From assembly GCA_946807835.1 (NCBI GenBank), contig OX327697.1, forward strand, positions 10,599,001 through 10,663,000: a stretch of DNA of 64,000 nucleotides, in the 5' to 3' direction. Position numbers and translations under genes: made by a program. The DNA comes from Ailanthus altissimus (taxonomy: Eukaryota; Streptophyta; Magnoliopsida; Sapindales; Simaroubaceae). Under the pieces are notes generated by a model. The model had not been told where the DNA came from, did no database searches, and saw only the letters and a program-made list of their open reading frames with translations. Positions 1 through 10,995 of the stretch are shown piece by piece (position 1 is the first letter of the stretch; each line of letters begins with the position of its first letter).

Positions 1-1510
1 TAATATAATATAATAATATATAATATAAAAATATAATATAATATAAAAATATATTATATAATATAATAAGAGATATATTTTGATTATTTAATAATTAAAT
101 AATTATAGTGTTAAATGACCATTTTGCCTTTCATAAATAGTTACCAAGTTTACCCCTAGTGGGTCTCACCAAATCTCACACTTGAATAAACTCAACCGAG
201 GGTTCACAATGCACCACGTGTCATTATAGAATTAATAAATAATAATTATTGACTAATTGTTGTATTTAACACTTAAATACAAATAAGCACGTATTTTCGT
301 AATATTACTAAATATTGCTGGATTAAACACTTTAATCTGGCACGCTGCCTCAGTGCACAATGAGTACACTCTATATCGCGGGACTCCCTAGATCCACGCT
401 CGATTCGTCAAATAGAACTATTTCATGAGTCCGTGAATAATGCCCCATGCATATGTCACGGATATACAAATCAGCGTGTTGAACCATACAAGTTAAGGTT
501 ACAACGCATATGTATAGTCTTTCCGTCATAATATCCTAGATATGCGAGGATATAGATTATTACTGTCAAATCCACTAGTGCTCATCTATGTCTTATCTCC
601 AGACTTGTATCTCACTGACCAATATGTGCAAACTTCTTTGTTATATTGTTCTACCCCGACGGAACTCTTTCCCGGGATTAATGCTTATGGCTACAAGACT
701 TTTCGAGATACAATCTCGAAGTATCTGGATATCGAACTCCCTATACGACCTTACAGATCTCATATCTATACACACTGAACTCTATAAGCATTAAACTATA
801 CCCAGCAACACCCAGCGGTCACACCATGAAAGGTCTGTGACATGCGTGAAACCAAAGTATGGTGGATCACTTACAAGTCCCCCATGGCACTCAGGTCAAA
901 GGACCACGTATACTACTCAACTCGAGAGGACCCTTTGTTGACGACTTATATAGGATGTCTATCGGAGGCCCTCATGAGTCTATCTCATATCTAGTCCTAA
1001 CTGGATACCTATATGTCAATACGAGCTCCAAGCTCACAATCGGCTAGGAACGACCATCTATACCCTATAAGTACGACATATGCTGATCTATATAAAAGGT
1101 ATCCAATGAAAGACCCGCATCAACAGAAATAGATCAAGGACAATTATTCGAGAACATACTTGCGCAACTAGTATTTCTTGGCACCCGATTACAACTCTTG
1201 CAACTATACAGTTACTAGTATATTCCCATTACAGATAAGGCTCCAACTCTTGGATAAGTTGAGTATTATAACCGGCTAACACTTAACTGTGCTAATATTT
1301 AGCATTTATATCTCTCAGCATGGCTAACTGTAGTCCCTTATTTAAACTCCTTTAGATCTGATCTGAACTCCTTCAGATCAACAATGTCTGTAACGTTACA
1401 TTGCATAATACCATATTAATGGGTATTAGCAATTTAATAGGAATGCACACTTATATAAATACACAAGTATATGTACATTCAAGGATGACACGTAAGCACC
1501 GACCCTAATA
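1..1510 (-). mobile_element. Ty1/copia LTR, truncated by left window edge
   Basis: This stretch aligns by eye with the distal part of the copia LTR family seen repeatedly in the window. It shares the block around 340-540 (cacgctgcctcagtgcacaa, 'comparable blocks with agtccgtgaat'), the block around 820-1130 and the end 'gacacgtaagcaccgaccctaata'-like terminus at about 1490-1510. The first 100 bases are the AT-rich middle of the LTR. The terminus at 1510 abuts copia pol sequence (1511 onward), so this is an LTR inserted into an older element rather than that element's own end. Its left end and target-site duplication lie outside the window. Short open frames within it are not genes. Confidence 0.75.
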
Positions 1511-1648
1511 ATTTTTTATGTATCTATAAATGCATTTGGTAATTCATTTACAATTCTTTAAAAATAAACAATCCTTCGCACCTCATCTTCACATTGATTT
1601 GTCTAAGAATCAAAATAAGACATGGTATTCGTTACCTAAGAAAGTTCA
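1511..1648 (-). pseudogene. Copia pol fragment, integrase-to-RT linker
   Basis: Read on the minus strand, this short piece shows the linker that follows integrase in plant copia polyproteins: residues resembling TNQCEDEVRRIV, then NELPNAFIDT, interrupted by stops and frame changes. It is continuous with the pol remnant that resumes at 3992 once the solo LTR at 1649-3991 and one target-site copy are taken out. It is a dead remnant; RT and RNase H would lie left of the window edge beyond the first LTR. Confidence 0.65.
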
Positions 1649-3991
1649 TGTTAGAAATCGAGTGTGTGATATACGAGTGTATACGTAATTTCAAAAATTA
1701 CTATACACAACGGAAGTATGTTAACATATACACCCAATTTAACATATTTAACAATATATATCACATATATGCTCAAGTATAACTATTATACAACAACTTA
1801 TATGTGATGAACAATTGTGTATATGAAATTAAAATGTAAATAACACTTACTTAATGAAGGTAGCTTTACAAAATCTTCAAGTCCTCTAACAATCCAATTA
1901 AAGAGCTCAACTTGAAGTGAATTATTGAACAATTCTAGTTCATAACGGTTTGGTGGGATTATAGAGTTAGAATAGTAGCTTAGTTTTTAGAATTTCCAGC
2001 AACATGTATTCAAACTCTTTGAATACAATTTTGTTTCTTAAAAGAAGATGATAAATATTTTACATACAACTCTTGTATTAATTCTTAGAAACAATTTTTA
2101 TAAGATAATTATTTTGAACAACTCTTGTCTAAAATAATTATCTTATCTCCATTTTCTTTTCATTCAATTTTTAGTCATCATTGAGAGAAGAAGAAGAAGA
2201 TAGGTTTTTCATATTTTTTAACACTTGAAAGAACAAAAACTAATTTTTCTTGTACCTCTTAATACTTGGTCGAATTCTACTCCAATTGAATGAATTCATT
2301 TAATTGTTAGCTTAATCTTTTATTTTTGTTATTCAACACCTTTTGATAAAACAAAAATAAGTGCTCCACCAATTTAGTTGTTGGTCTCCCACTTATGATT
2401 AATTTATTAAGCACTAAAATAATGGTCACCTAATTAAATCATTACCTAAATGTATAATTATTTTAATCATATTAGGTAAATAAATGGCCAACATTTAGAC
2501 CATTCATTATATTAAAATACAATGACCATGATTAATATATATTATTATATTATCTAATAATATAATAATAATATCTAATTTAATTATTCAAAATAATTTT
2601 AAATAATTTCTTTTTACCTTACTAATTTTTACTACTAAGGTTAAATGATAAAACTAAGGTAAAATCAAATCATGGACCAAATTGTGCCACTTGTCAATCA
2701 TCCTATTAATTAACAACTCTTGTTAATTAATTCAATTATGTACTTAACAATTAAGTTTTGACAAATGCACATCCCGAGGGATCTCGAAACGATTATTTTA
2801 TTTTGCTGAAATTTATTGGATCGAATTATTCAATCCAATTTGCTACCCTAGTGCGCAACGAGTACACTTTATATTGTGAGACTTTCTAAGTCCACACCTA
2901 ATTTGTTATATGGAGCTCTTCCATATGTCCTTGAATGATATCCCACACACACGTTATAGATATTACAAATCAACGCGTTAGACCATGCAAGTTGAGGTTA
3001 TTGCATATTTATATAATCCCTCTATCATTTATATTTTGGAAGAGCAGAGATATAGATCATCATCGTCAAATCTTTATTTGCTCAACCATCAACTTGTTTT
3101 CAGATTTATATTTCCTTAAGCAATATCCACAAATATTTTTGTGATATTATTTATCCATTTGGAATATATTTTTCAAGGTTTATGCTTATGGCCACAAGAC
3201 TTTCTGAAATACAATCTCGGAGTATTAGGATATACAACCCACTTATATGAGTTGATGGATCCTATATCTGCGCACACCAGACTCCATAAGCATCGAACCA
3301 TACCCAGCGATATACAGCGATCAGACTATGAAAGGTCTCTGACATGTGTAGAACCAAAGTATGGTGGATCACTCATAAGTCCACTGTGGCGTTCAGGTCA
3401 AAGGACCACAAATACTATTCAACTCGGAAGACCTTCTATTGACGATTTTATGAGATGCCTATTAGAGGTTTTTGTGAGTCTGTTTAATATCCAGTCTTCA
3501 CTGAATACCTGTATATCTATACAAGCTTCCACTAAGCTCATAATTTGCTAAGATTAACCATCTGGAGCATTCAGATATAGACTTACATTAATCTATAATA
3601 ATTAGTTCCACCAATAGACCCGCATCAATGAAATTAGATTAAGAACATCATGTTTGAGAACATATTTGCATGATGACGTTTCTTAACACCATCTGTAACT
3701 CTTTGTAGCTATGTCATTATAAATATATTCTCAGGTCATTGTCCCACTTCAGATAAGGCTCTAACTATTTAGATTTCGCTAACTTTATTAATATGCTAAC
3801 TCTTAGCACTAATCTAAACTCCTTTAGGCCATATCTGAACACCTTTAGATCATACAATGTCTGAAACATTACAAGCATCTTACCATTTATTATAAATAAT
3901 ATTAACGATTTTATTAGAAACGATAATTGTATAAATACTATCATTAAATATTTATACATAATAAGATGATACGTAAGCATAAATCCCAATA
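1649..3991 (-). mobile_element. Solo Ty1/copia LTR with perfect TSD
   Basis: A 2,343-bp solo LTR. It begins tgttagaaatcg at 1649 and ends aagcataaatcccaata at 3991 (terminal CA mutated to TA); read as an element it lies on the minus strand. The 5 bases on each side are identical: gttca at 1644-1648 and 3992-3996. It sits inside a copia pol remnant that resumes on both sides, so no internal region is attached and it most likely arose by recombination between two LTRs. Open frames inside it (for example 3141-3551) are incidental. Confidence 0.88.
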
Positions 3992-4720
3992 GTTCATGCC
4001 TTACTTCAAGAGGCCTTTTATTTCTCTTAATGGTGGGAATATTGTCTCATTAAATGGCGATCCGCATATTGTGTGGAAAATAAGTCACATGCTAAGGGTT
4101 CAAAATATCTTATAATTAATGATGAGTTAAAATTAATATAAATCCACAAGTGACATTGAGGTCCCACCTTAGTATGTTGTGAGGGTGCATGAGTATTTTA
4201 ATTAAGAATTTTGCTAATCTATTTTTTGTGTGAATATGTGTTATATGATGTTCTACATCAATTCTTAATGATCTACGATAGTAATCAAATACTTTAGATG
4301 TAAAGTCACCAAAATTATCTAAATGTATGATTTTAATAGGTAATTTAAAATTGTGTTCTCAGTTTAATAATATGTGCTAGTAATATAGTGAATGCAACAT
4401 TTTGTGTAGACAACAAACAAACATGTTACTACCATACAGATGCATCAATCAAAACTATAAAATAACAAAAGAGGTCCACTTGGTAGATGAATTAGTTCAT
4501 AAATATCTCATTAAATTTTTTATAAAAATGATGAAGATTCTAAACTAATCTTAGAAAATGATGCCTTAACCACAATTTTTACCTTTATGAGCAAGTGGTA
4601 CAAATATTTTCAGTAGACAATAGAATCTTCAGGTTCTTTAATGGATGTCTATGAGAATTTTCAATGATCTTATGCATATTTATTGATCCTGGATGACCAA
4701 GGTACTCATGCCATAGCACA
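3992..4720 (-). pseudogene. Copia pol remnant: GAG-pre-integrase and integrase
   Basis: Minus-strand reading from 4716 gives LWHEYLGHPGS, the GAG-pre-integrase signature of Ty1/copia. It is followed by residues matching ENSHRHPLKN, an integrase core segment (YFIVLIDASVW, then HVCLLSTQN) and at about 4250-4290 a piece resembling the end of the core. From about 4200 to 3992 comes the post-integrase segment (IIRYFEPLACDLFSTQYAD). Part of integrase between about 4200 and 4250 is missing, and many stops and frame changes are present. It is the same old element as 1511-1648, 4721-5257 and 6700-6790. Non-functional. Confidence 0.75.
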
Positions 4721-5257
4721 TACATTTTGGATCACTAAACTTTTGATTCATTACTACATAGCTTTCAATTAAATTGATAACTATATAATACAAACCAGAT
4801 AATAATGCAAGAAACTTTTCAAGTATGTATTTTTTGTTTAAGATATTAGAAGTAATACAGAGATATTTTACATTGTTCTCGCTTAAAGTTTCAATGTGAT
4901 ATCTATTTTAACGGATATATTTAAAAGTAAGTAAATTTCTTTTTTGATTTGCCTGTGTATAAAGCTTCACTTTTATATAACTTTGCTCCTCTTGTTAACA
5001 AAATCGATGCTTTTCTGAAGCTTTCAATCAAAAGAGATTGGAAGTAATGTAGAGATATTCTATATTATTCTCACTTAAAGTTTTAATGTGATATCTATTT
5101 TGACGGATATCTTTAAAAGTAAGTAAATTTCTTTTGAATTTGCCTGCGTATAAAAGCTTCATTTTTATATAACTTTGCTCTACTTGCTAACAAGATCGTT
5201 GCTCTTCTAGAGCCTTCAATCAGATTTACAAGACTTAATATATTATTAACTTTTCTT
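4721..5257 (-). pseudogene. Copia pol linker between protease and GAG-pre-integrase
   Basis: Minus-strand fragments such as LIEGSRRATILL, then KDIRQNRYHIKTLSENNIEY and LYITS, correspond to the segment between protease and GAG-pre-integrase in copia polyproteins of the LIEGSGRA type. The segment is present twice as a 192-bp tandem duplication (separate entry). Homology stops near 5257, where an unclassified insertion begins; the protease part reappears beyond 6650. Confidence 0.65.
4840..5225. repeat. 192-bp tandem duplication in copia pol remnant
   Basis: Two adjacent units, about 4840-5032 and 5033-5225, can be aligned along their length at a constant offset of 192 bases (gaagtaat at 4849 and 5041; ttcaat at 5023 and 5215). 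They share the blocks aagtaagtaaatttctttt and tttatataactttgctc. Differences are scattered substitutions and short indels. 192 is a multiple of three, equal to 64 codons. Confidence 0.85.
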
Positions 5258-6650
5258 ACTGACACGTCCAGAATATAGAAGTTATTCCCAAGTGCAAGAT
5301 TGTCGAAGTAATAAATAACCCGATGAGAACGGGGTTGATCTACAGAGAAGTAGAATTAAAATTACAAATTATAAACACTTTAAAGATAATTAATGTAGTA
5401 TAAAATATTTGCAAATATTATTTCAATTAACCAATTCAAATAAAAAGCTAAGGTTACGGGGATTCACTCTTGGCATAAGAAGTAAGAATATATTTAACTT
5501 TTTATTTTTTTATAGCTCAATTGGAATCCTCACACAAAGGAGGTTCCAACCGAAAAATATAGCAATTAAAGTTCATCATCATTTATATATTGATTAGTAT
5601 TTATTTCTTTCAATTATTATACACCAAATCTTATAAATGGGTTCAAGTATTTATTATGCCAATCTTTATATTTGTCTACAATAAATCAAGACTCCCACTT
5701 TACAAGAAAGGTTATATACACCAAATTTTGTAAATAGTTTTAAGAATTTATTGTGCCAAGTATTAAGTTTGTCAATAATAAATCAAGAATCACCACTTTA
5801 GAAGAAAGGGTATTAATTTTACAAACAAAATAAATACATCATATATAAGTTTGCATAACTTAAAAATGAAGCATTAAATTCATGAATAAATATTAAATAT
5901 ATCTTATTACCTTGCCAAGAGCTTCACCCTTTCACCTTAACTTAAAGAAAATTATTTGGACATAATAAAACTAAAGAAAAAGAAAAGAAATGGAAGAAGA
6001 AATAACATGATTTAATAGTAAACAACAGAAATAAATTTACAAAGAAATGGATACAAAGGACAAGTATTTTGAACTAAATTCTAACTTTTTAATTACATTC
6101 TTTAGGCATAAACAAGCCACCTATTTATAGAAAAACATGGATAAATCGAGACAAATTTGGAGGGAACCACTTGGTTGATGAAAGTCAAGAATGGTGGCAA
6201 AATAATTTGCATTCATTATCACTTGGGCACCCACTTGATTATCCAATTTGGAATTGATGTGATCCGAATTAGCTGTCACTCAAAATATAAAAGTTGTAGA
6301 TAAATCTCTTATCTTTCCAAATTGAGTGATCTCATACATATTAGATACGTATTTCTATAGTTATGGGCCAAATACTGATAACTGTTCAAACTGGGCATGT
6401 ACTGCAGATCAATTCTGTTCTAGGCCATTTTTCACCCTCTAAACACTCAAATTTCCAATGCTTTGTGAAATACAATATATTAGCCCATTGAGTCAGCTCT
6501 GCACAGGATCAAGAATCACCTCAATTGGATCTTTAAGTAGAAACTTATGCCCATTTTACCGAACCTGCCATAAAACAGTTAAAAGATAATTAAGTACAAT
6601 ATTGTAAACATACTTAAGTTAAGAAAATTAAATACACTAGTAATACAAAA
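5258..6650. other. Unclassified insertion splitting copia protease from pol
   Basis: This AT-rich block of about 1.4 kb separates two parts of one copia polyprotein and is therefore probably an inserted element. Near its left end is accaacccgatgagaac-like DNA (5310-5345, 'aataacccgatgagaacggg'), a string I associate loosely with plant repeat elements but cannot place. I found no convincing coding frame, terminal inverted repeat or target-site duplication. The exact ends are uncertain by tens of bases. Confidence 0.35.
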
Positions 6651-6699
6651 CAATCATGTAAAACTCTTATTAAATGTGTAATTTCAAGTGTTCATCACT

Positions 6700-6790
6700 T
6701 ACAATCATTGTTAGTTTTAAAAAATATTTCTTATCTCGAAGAATGGTATATATAGTTGCACTGTCAACCAAACATTCATCCCAAAATTTT
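6700..6790 (-). pseudogene. Copia aspartic protease fragment
   Basis: Minus-strand translation of 6783-6721 gives DECLVDSATIYTILRDKKYF, which matches the plant copia protease signature CLVDSxTTHTILxDKxYF. The catalytic Asp-Ser is visible and the following Gly/Ala-Thr has changed. Sequence upstream in the element sense (above 6800) is too eroded to recognise gag. It belongs to the same old copia remnant as 1511-1648 and 3992-5257. Confidence 0.6.
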
Positions 6791-6799
6791 CTCTTCAAA

Positions 6800-9700
6800 G
6801 TGAACAATTCATCTCTAAAATATATTTCTTATATTAAATAAAAGTTCATGTTAAACATCAAGATAATACATTTAAAAAGGTTACATTTTATTAAAAAAAA
6901 GATCTAATATAGAGATACTAATTAAAGTTTAATGATTGGCATTCCCTTATTTATTCTCAAAGAAATAAGAGACATCTAAATAAGTAAGATCTGTAGAATC
7001 TTAGTTATCAATAAGATTTGTCTCCATATTTTATTATTTTACCATAATAGATACTTCATAATGCACCACATTAATAACAAGTATTTTTTTAATATTTAGG
7101 ATATTTAATCTTCACACAATTCTCTTTGTATTGGAGCTTTTGCCACCTCTTAGTGATAACAACGTCTTCTCCCTCTTCTGTGATCACGTCCAACATTGTT
7201 ACGAGTATTACATTCACTTATGGGAATATATAAAAACTAGTTTAATGTGATTAATAAATTTCAATAAGAGTTCATTATTTTGTTTAGCAAGTAAAATACA
7301 TAAAATTAATTTTGAGTATTTTTTAAATTGTCACTTGTGATATTATTGTTGCAGAATAACATTAGAGGCATAAAAAATAGAGAACATGTCTTATTCTGTA
7401 ATTTTTTCATCACACAATTTTAGCTTTGAGGTGATTTTAAAATAGAATAGAATTGTATTTATCAATAATTTTAAAATTTTGTAGTCTCAGATTCATCAAC
7501 TCATGTCTTGCTCTTGAGAGGAACACATCTTTATTTTAAATTTTTTTTAGAGGATTTGCGAGTCCTTAATCGTCAAATATTAAGCTTTTAATCTCTTATG
7601 TAAGTGATGATTTAGGAAAATCATAGTTTTTGACTTGTCCTATAAAGACGTATCATTTTATTTTTTAATTGACTTTTTTAAACCATTCACTTGGAGTTGC
7701 ATCTTGGCATTCAGTATTAATAATTAGTAATTTTTCGTGAGGCATTAATTATAGATATTTATAAATTTTTCATAGATAGTTTTAGGAGTTTTTGAATATG
7801 GAAGAAGAGAATTAAAATTAATATGATCAAATATAAATATTATCCAACAAATTTATAATGTAGAACATAAATATAAAAAATAAAGTTTAAGAGACATGAG
7901 CTTTCATATATTGATGGTAATGAAGAGACTTAAGATTTCATAATTTGATAGTAATGAGGAGTCATGGCTTTCTATCTTTTGATAATAATGAAAAAACATA
8001 ACCTTTCATATGAATAAGTAATTAAAATAAAAAAGTAACTTAAAAAATTTTTTAGGTTCTAATATATCATTTCAAGTTTTGAATTAATGAGATTAATTAT
8101 TAGAACTTTAAATTCTCACTTATTAATTTGTTCTGGAAACTTCAAATTACGAATTTAATATTTAAATTTAAAGGAATAAATAATATATTGTAAGATTGAA
8201 TATGATAAATATAAATACAAGATAACAAAGATACAATTGATATAAAATATTTATCCTTATTTTATGACATAAAAGATCAAAATAATTAGTAACTACAAAG
8301 CATACTCATAAAGATTATAATACACAATAATATAAATATAATACAAATAATAATTAAATATAAATAAAACATATAAAATAAGAAACATAAATAAAATAAA
8401 TCAATAACTTAATATAAAAATTAAAAACTGAATTTATCAATAAATTATATTTATAACATGTTATAAAAAAAATAATACAAAAAATAAAAATTAAAAACAA
8501 CTTAAACACTAGAATACCTCTAAAAAATTTTGGGACAGTTTTTAAAAAAAAAATTAGTAGCCCAGATTATGGACGTGGGATTCCCTCCCTGGTGGAAGCC
8601 ACCCCCTTTCCCCTTCGTAACGCTGAAAAGCATTTGACTTGGGGGATTTATCGATTTCTTAAAGTTAGAGATTTCAAAGAATATTGTCGTCTTGTGCCCG
8701 TTTTTAATACATAAATATGTTATGGAATTGGATTATTTTATTAGTATTTTATTCTCGCCCATTTTTTATTGAGTGAAAAGTAAGAATTTTATTTCACAAG
8801 GACTACGGACTCTTAAGATGATATGGGATAAATTATTTAAAGTTAAAAAATAGTATCTAAAATAATAAATTATCCTTTTTTAAATATAATATTTTAAAAA
8901 ATATCATATCATTATCTATCTAATTTCATTTCATTATATTATCTTATGATATAGATATTAAAATAATTGCATAAGTATTGAATTAAATTTATATTTATTA
9001 AACTCTTATATCATTATTCATTAAACAATAATGATAATAACAATATTAATATTAATATAAATGATAATATTTCTCTCATGTAATTTCATTATACTATTTT
9101 GTTTATCAAATAATATAAATATTAAAATAATTGTATAAATGTCAAATTATTTTTATCTATTAAACTATTTTATGATTATTAAATTTATAATAATACTAAT
9201 ATCAATATTAATATTTTTCTAATGTAATTTCACTTTTGTTTACGTAACAATATAAACATAAAAATTAATTGTATAAGTATTGAGTTTACTAGCATAAAAA
9301 TATAAATTAATTAATTCTAATGATCCCAATGCAGATAATTAAGCTCAAATTAATATTTAATTAAATTTCAATTTAAATAATCATAATTAGTTAATAATTT
9401 ATATTTATAATTATAATTAAGAATTGAATACTCATATCTTTAACTTATTATTATAAATAATATTCTTGTAGATGTTGAATAGTTAAATTTGAATTAAGTA
9501 TTTGATTTTTTTTAAAAAAAATAATTTTAATTAGTCTAATCTAATCATATATTATGCCAAATCAATACTATAATTTATCATGTCAAATCCGAGCACCTTA
9601 GATTAAGGTATAGATAGTCGTATACCATATTTGTATATGTCCGAATTATAATTAGGATTTTGATAACCTGTATCTTAACAATTTTGGGCGACAAAAAATA

Positions 9701-10383
9701 AATCTTAACATTTTAAATAAAAACAAATTAATTAATGAGTAACAATTTAATTAATGAGTAATACTATATTTACATAGTTAGAATATAAAATTTTTATCAG
9801 ATTAACATATAAATGTTTATTATTAATTAATATTAAATAATTATAAAAGTAAAAAATTAACAATTATATATAAATAATATTGAACAAATAATGACATATC
9901 AATTAAGATGCAAATATTGTATCTCAATTATATAAATATAACACTATCCCTAAAATTAATATTTATTACATAATGGGATTAAATCCCGTTTATTATAGAA
10001 CCCCTGCAAAATATGACAGTAATTCCCATTTTAAAGTTTAACCTATCACAAATCACAACGTTTTATATTCTAAAAGGAATGATCAAATGCTCTTAATTTA
10101 TTTTGTTTAGTCTAACGTGAAATATGCTCTTAATTATACTTTTTTGTTCGCTCTTTTTTTTTCTTTCTTTCTAAAAGATGTTATGATTGACACATAGATT
10201 ATTGAATGTTATTAAGGTGTTACAATTGGTAACTTAAATATGTTTAGTTACTTGTTTATATATAAAATTGTATTGTATGTCACTTGAGCGTAGTTGAAAT
10301 AAATTGTGAATGTGTTTTTATAGTTACAATCATTAAATTTGAGTAAAAATAAGATCGGTATTTTATGTTTTCTACCGACACTT
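6800..10383. other. AT-rich intergenic DNA
   Basis: No gene is recognisable. The stretch is extremely AT-rich, especially 8040-9970, with poly-A/T runs and simple ATAA-type sequence. The only locally richer part is about 8560-8660 (around ggtggaagccaccccctttc), which gave no recognisable frame. It contains the 34-bp tandem repeat at 7889-8024, annotated separately. Confidence 0.6.
7889..8024. repeat. 34-bp tandem repeat, four copies
   Basis: Four imperfect units start at 7889, 7923, 7957 and 7991 with an exact 34-bp period. The first three units end in the same gtaatg/ataatg block; the shared core resembles gacatgagctttcata followed by ttgatggtaatg. The fourth unit is the most degenerate. 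Confidence 0.8.
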
Positions 10384-10484
10384 AATTATGTAGAGATCTA
10401 TTTCTATAAGTTTGATGCTACTTACTTAAATAAAATTATGTAGAGATCTTTTTCTATAAGTTTGATGTTATTTACTTTAATAAA
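10384..10484. repeat. 50-bp tandem duplication upstream of receptor kinase
   Basis: Units 10384-10433 and 10434-10483 repeat at an offset of exactly 50 bases with about four substitutions. Each contains tagagatct and tttctataagtttgatg. The pair lies about 510-610 bp before the start codon of the LRR receptor-like gene, within plausible promoter distance. Confidence 0.85.
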
Positions 10485-10862
10485 CCCTTTAAATTAGACA
10501 ACTCTGTAAAGCTGGGTCCCATTTAGAACCTTCCTTAATGTCTTATTATAACCTACCAAATTACTCATTTATCCCCCCCATCTGATCCTATCAAGAGAAA
10601 AAAAAAAAAAAAGCGATTGCAGTCCCTTAATCAACACGTCAAAGCAGTGTATCACTTCCCACAACACAGTACCCAGACCAGCAAAAACAGAACAGAAAAG
10701 AAGTAAGCCAACTCAACTGAAGCTTCATTTCAATTTTTTTTTTTCCTTAGCCAATTAGTAATAGCCCTAATGCCTTATAGGCTTCCATTGTTTTATTACA
10801 GCCAACCACCTTACTCTCTCTCTAAATCCAAATTCTGAACCAAAACCAGAGACCAAAAACAC

Positions 10863-10904
10863 ATGAACCATCTCTCTCTTTGTCTCTTCACTCCCTCTCT
10901 TTAG
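10863..10904 (+). other. Possible upstream ORF in the 5' leader
   Basis: An ATG at 10863 opens a 13-codon frame (MNHLSLCLFTPSL) ending in TAG at 10902-10904, 91 bases before the main start. It lies in a CT-rich stretch (10810-10905) of the kind common in plant 5' untranslated regions. It matters only if transcription starts upstream of 10863, which the sequence alone does not show. Confidence 0.35.
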
Positions 10905-10995
10905 AAAATTCATTCAAACAGTTTCATCAAAACCTGAACACACTCGAAAGCAACAACATAAGAAAAAGGTTTCATTTTTTTTTTTGAACAAGAGA

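Noticed and set aside
1..1510. The left-edge LTR as the 3' LTR of the adjoining copia remnant
   Set aside because: Sequence right of 1510 is mid-pol (post-integrase linker), not a polypurine tract, so the LTR is a separate insertion.
3141..3551. 136-codon open frame in the left solo LTR
   Set aside because: It lies within an LTR; the homologous region in other copies is not open over the same length, and no domain is visible.
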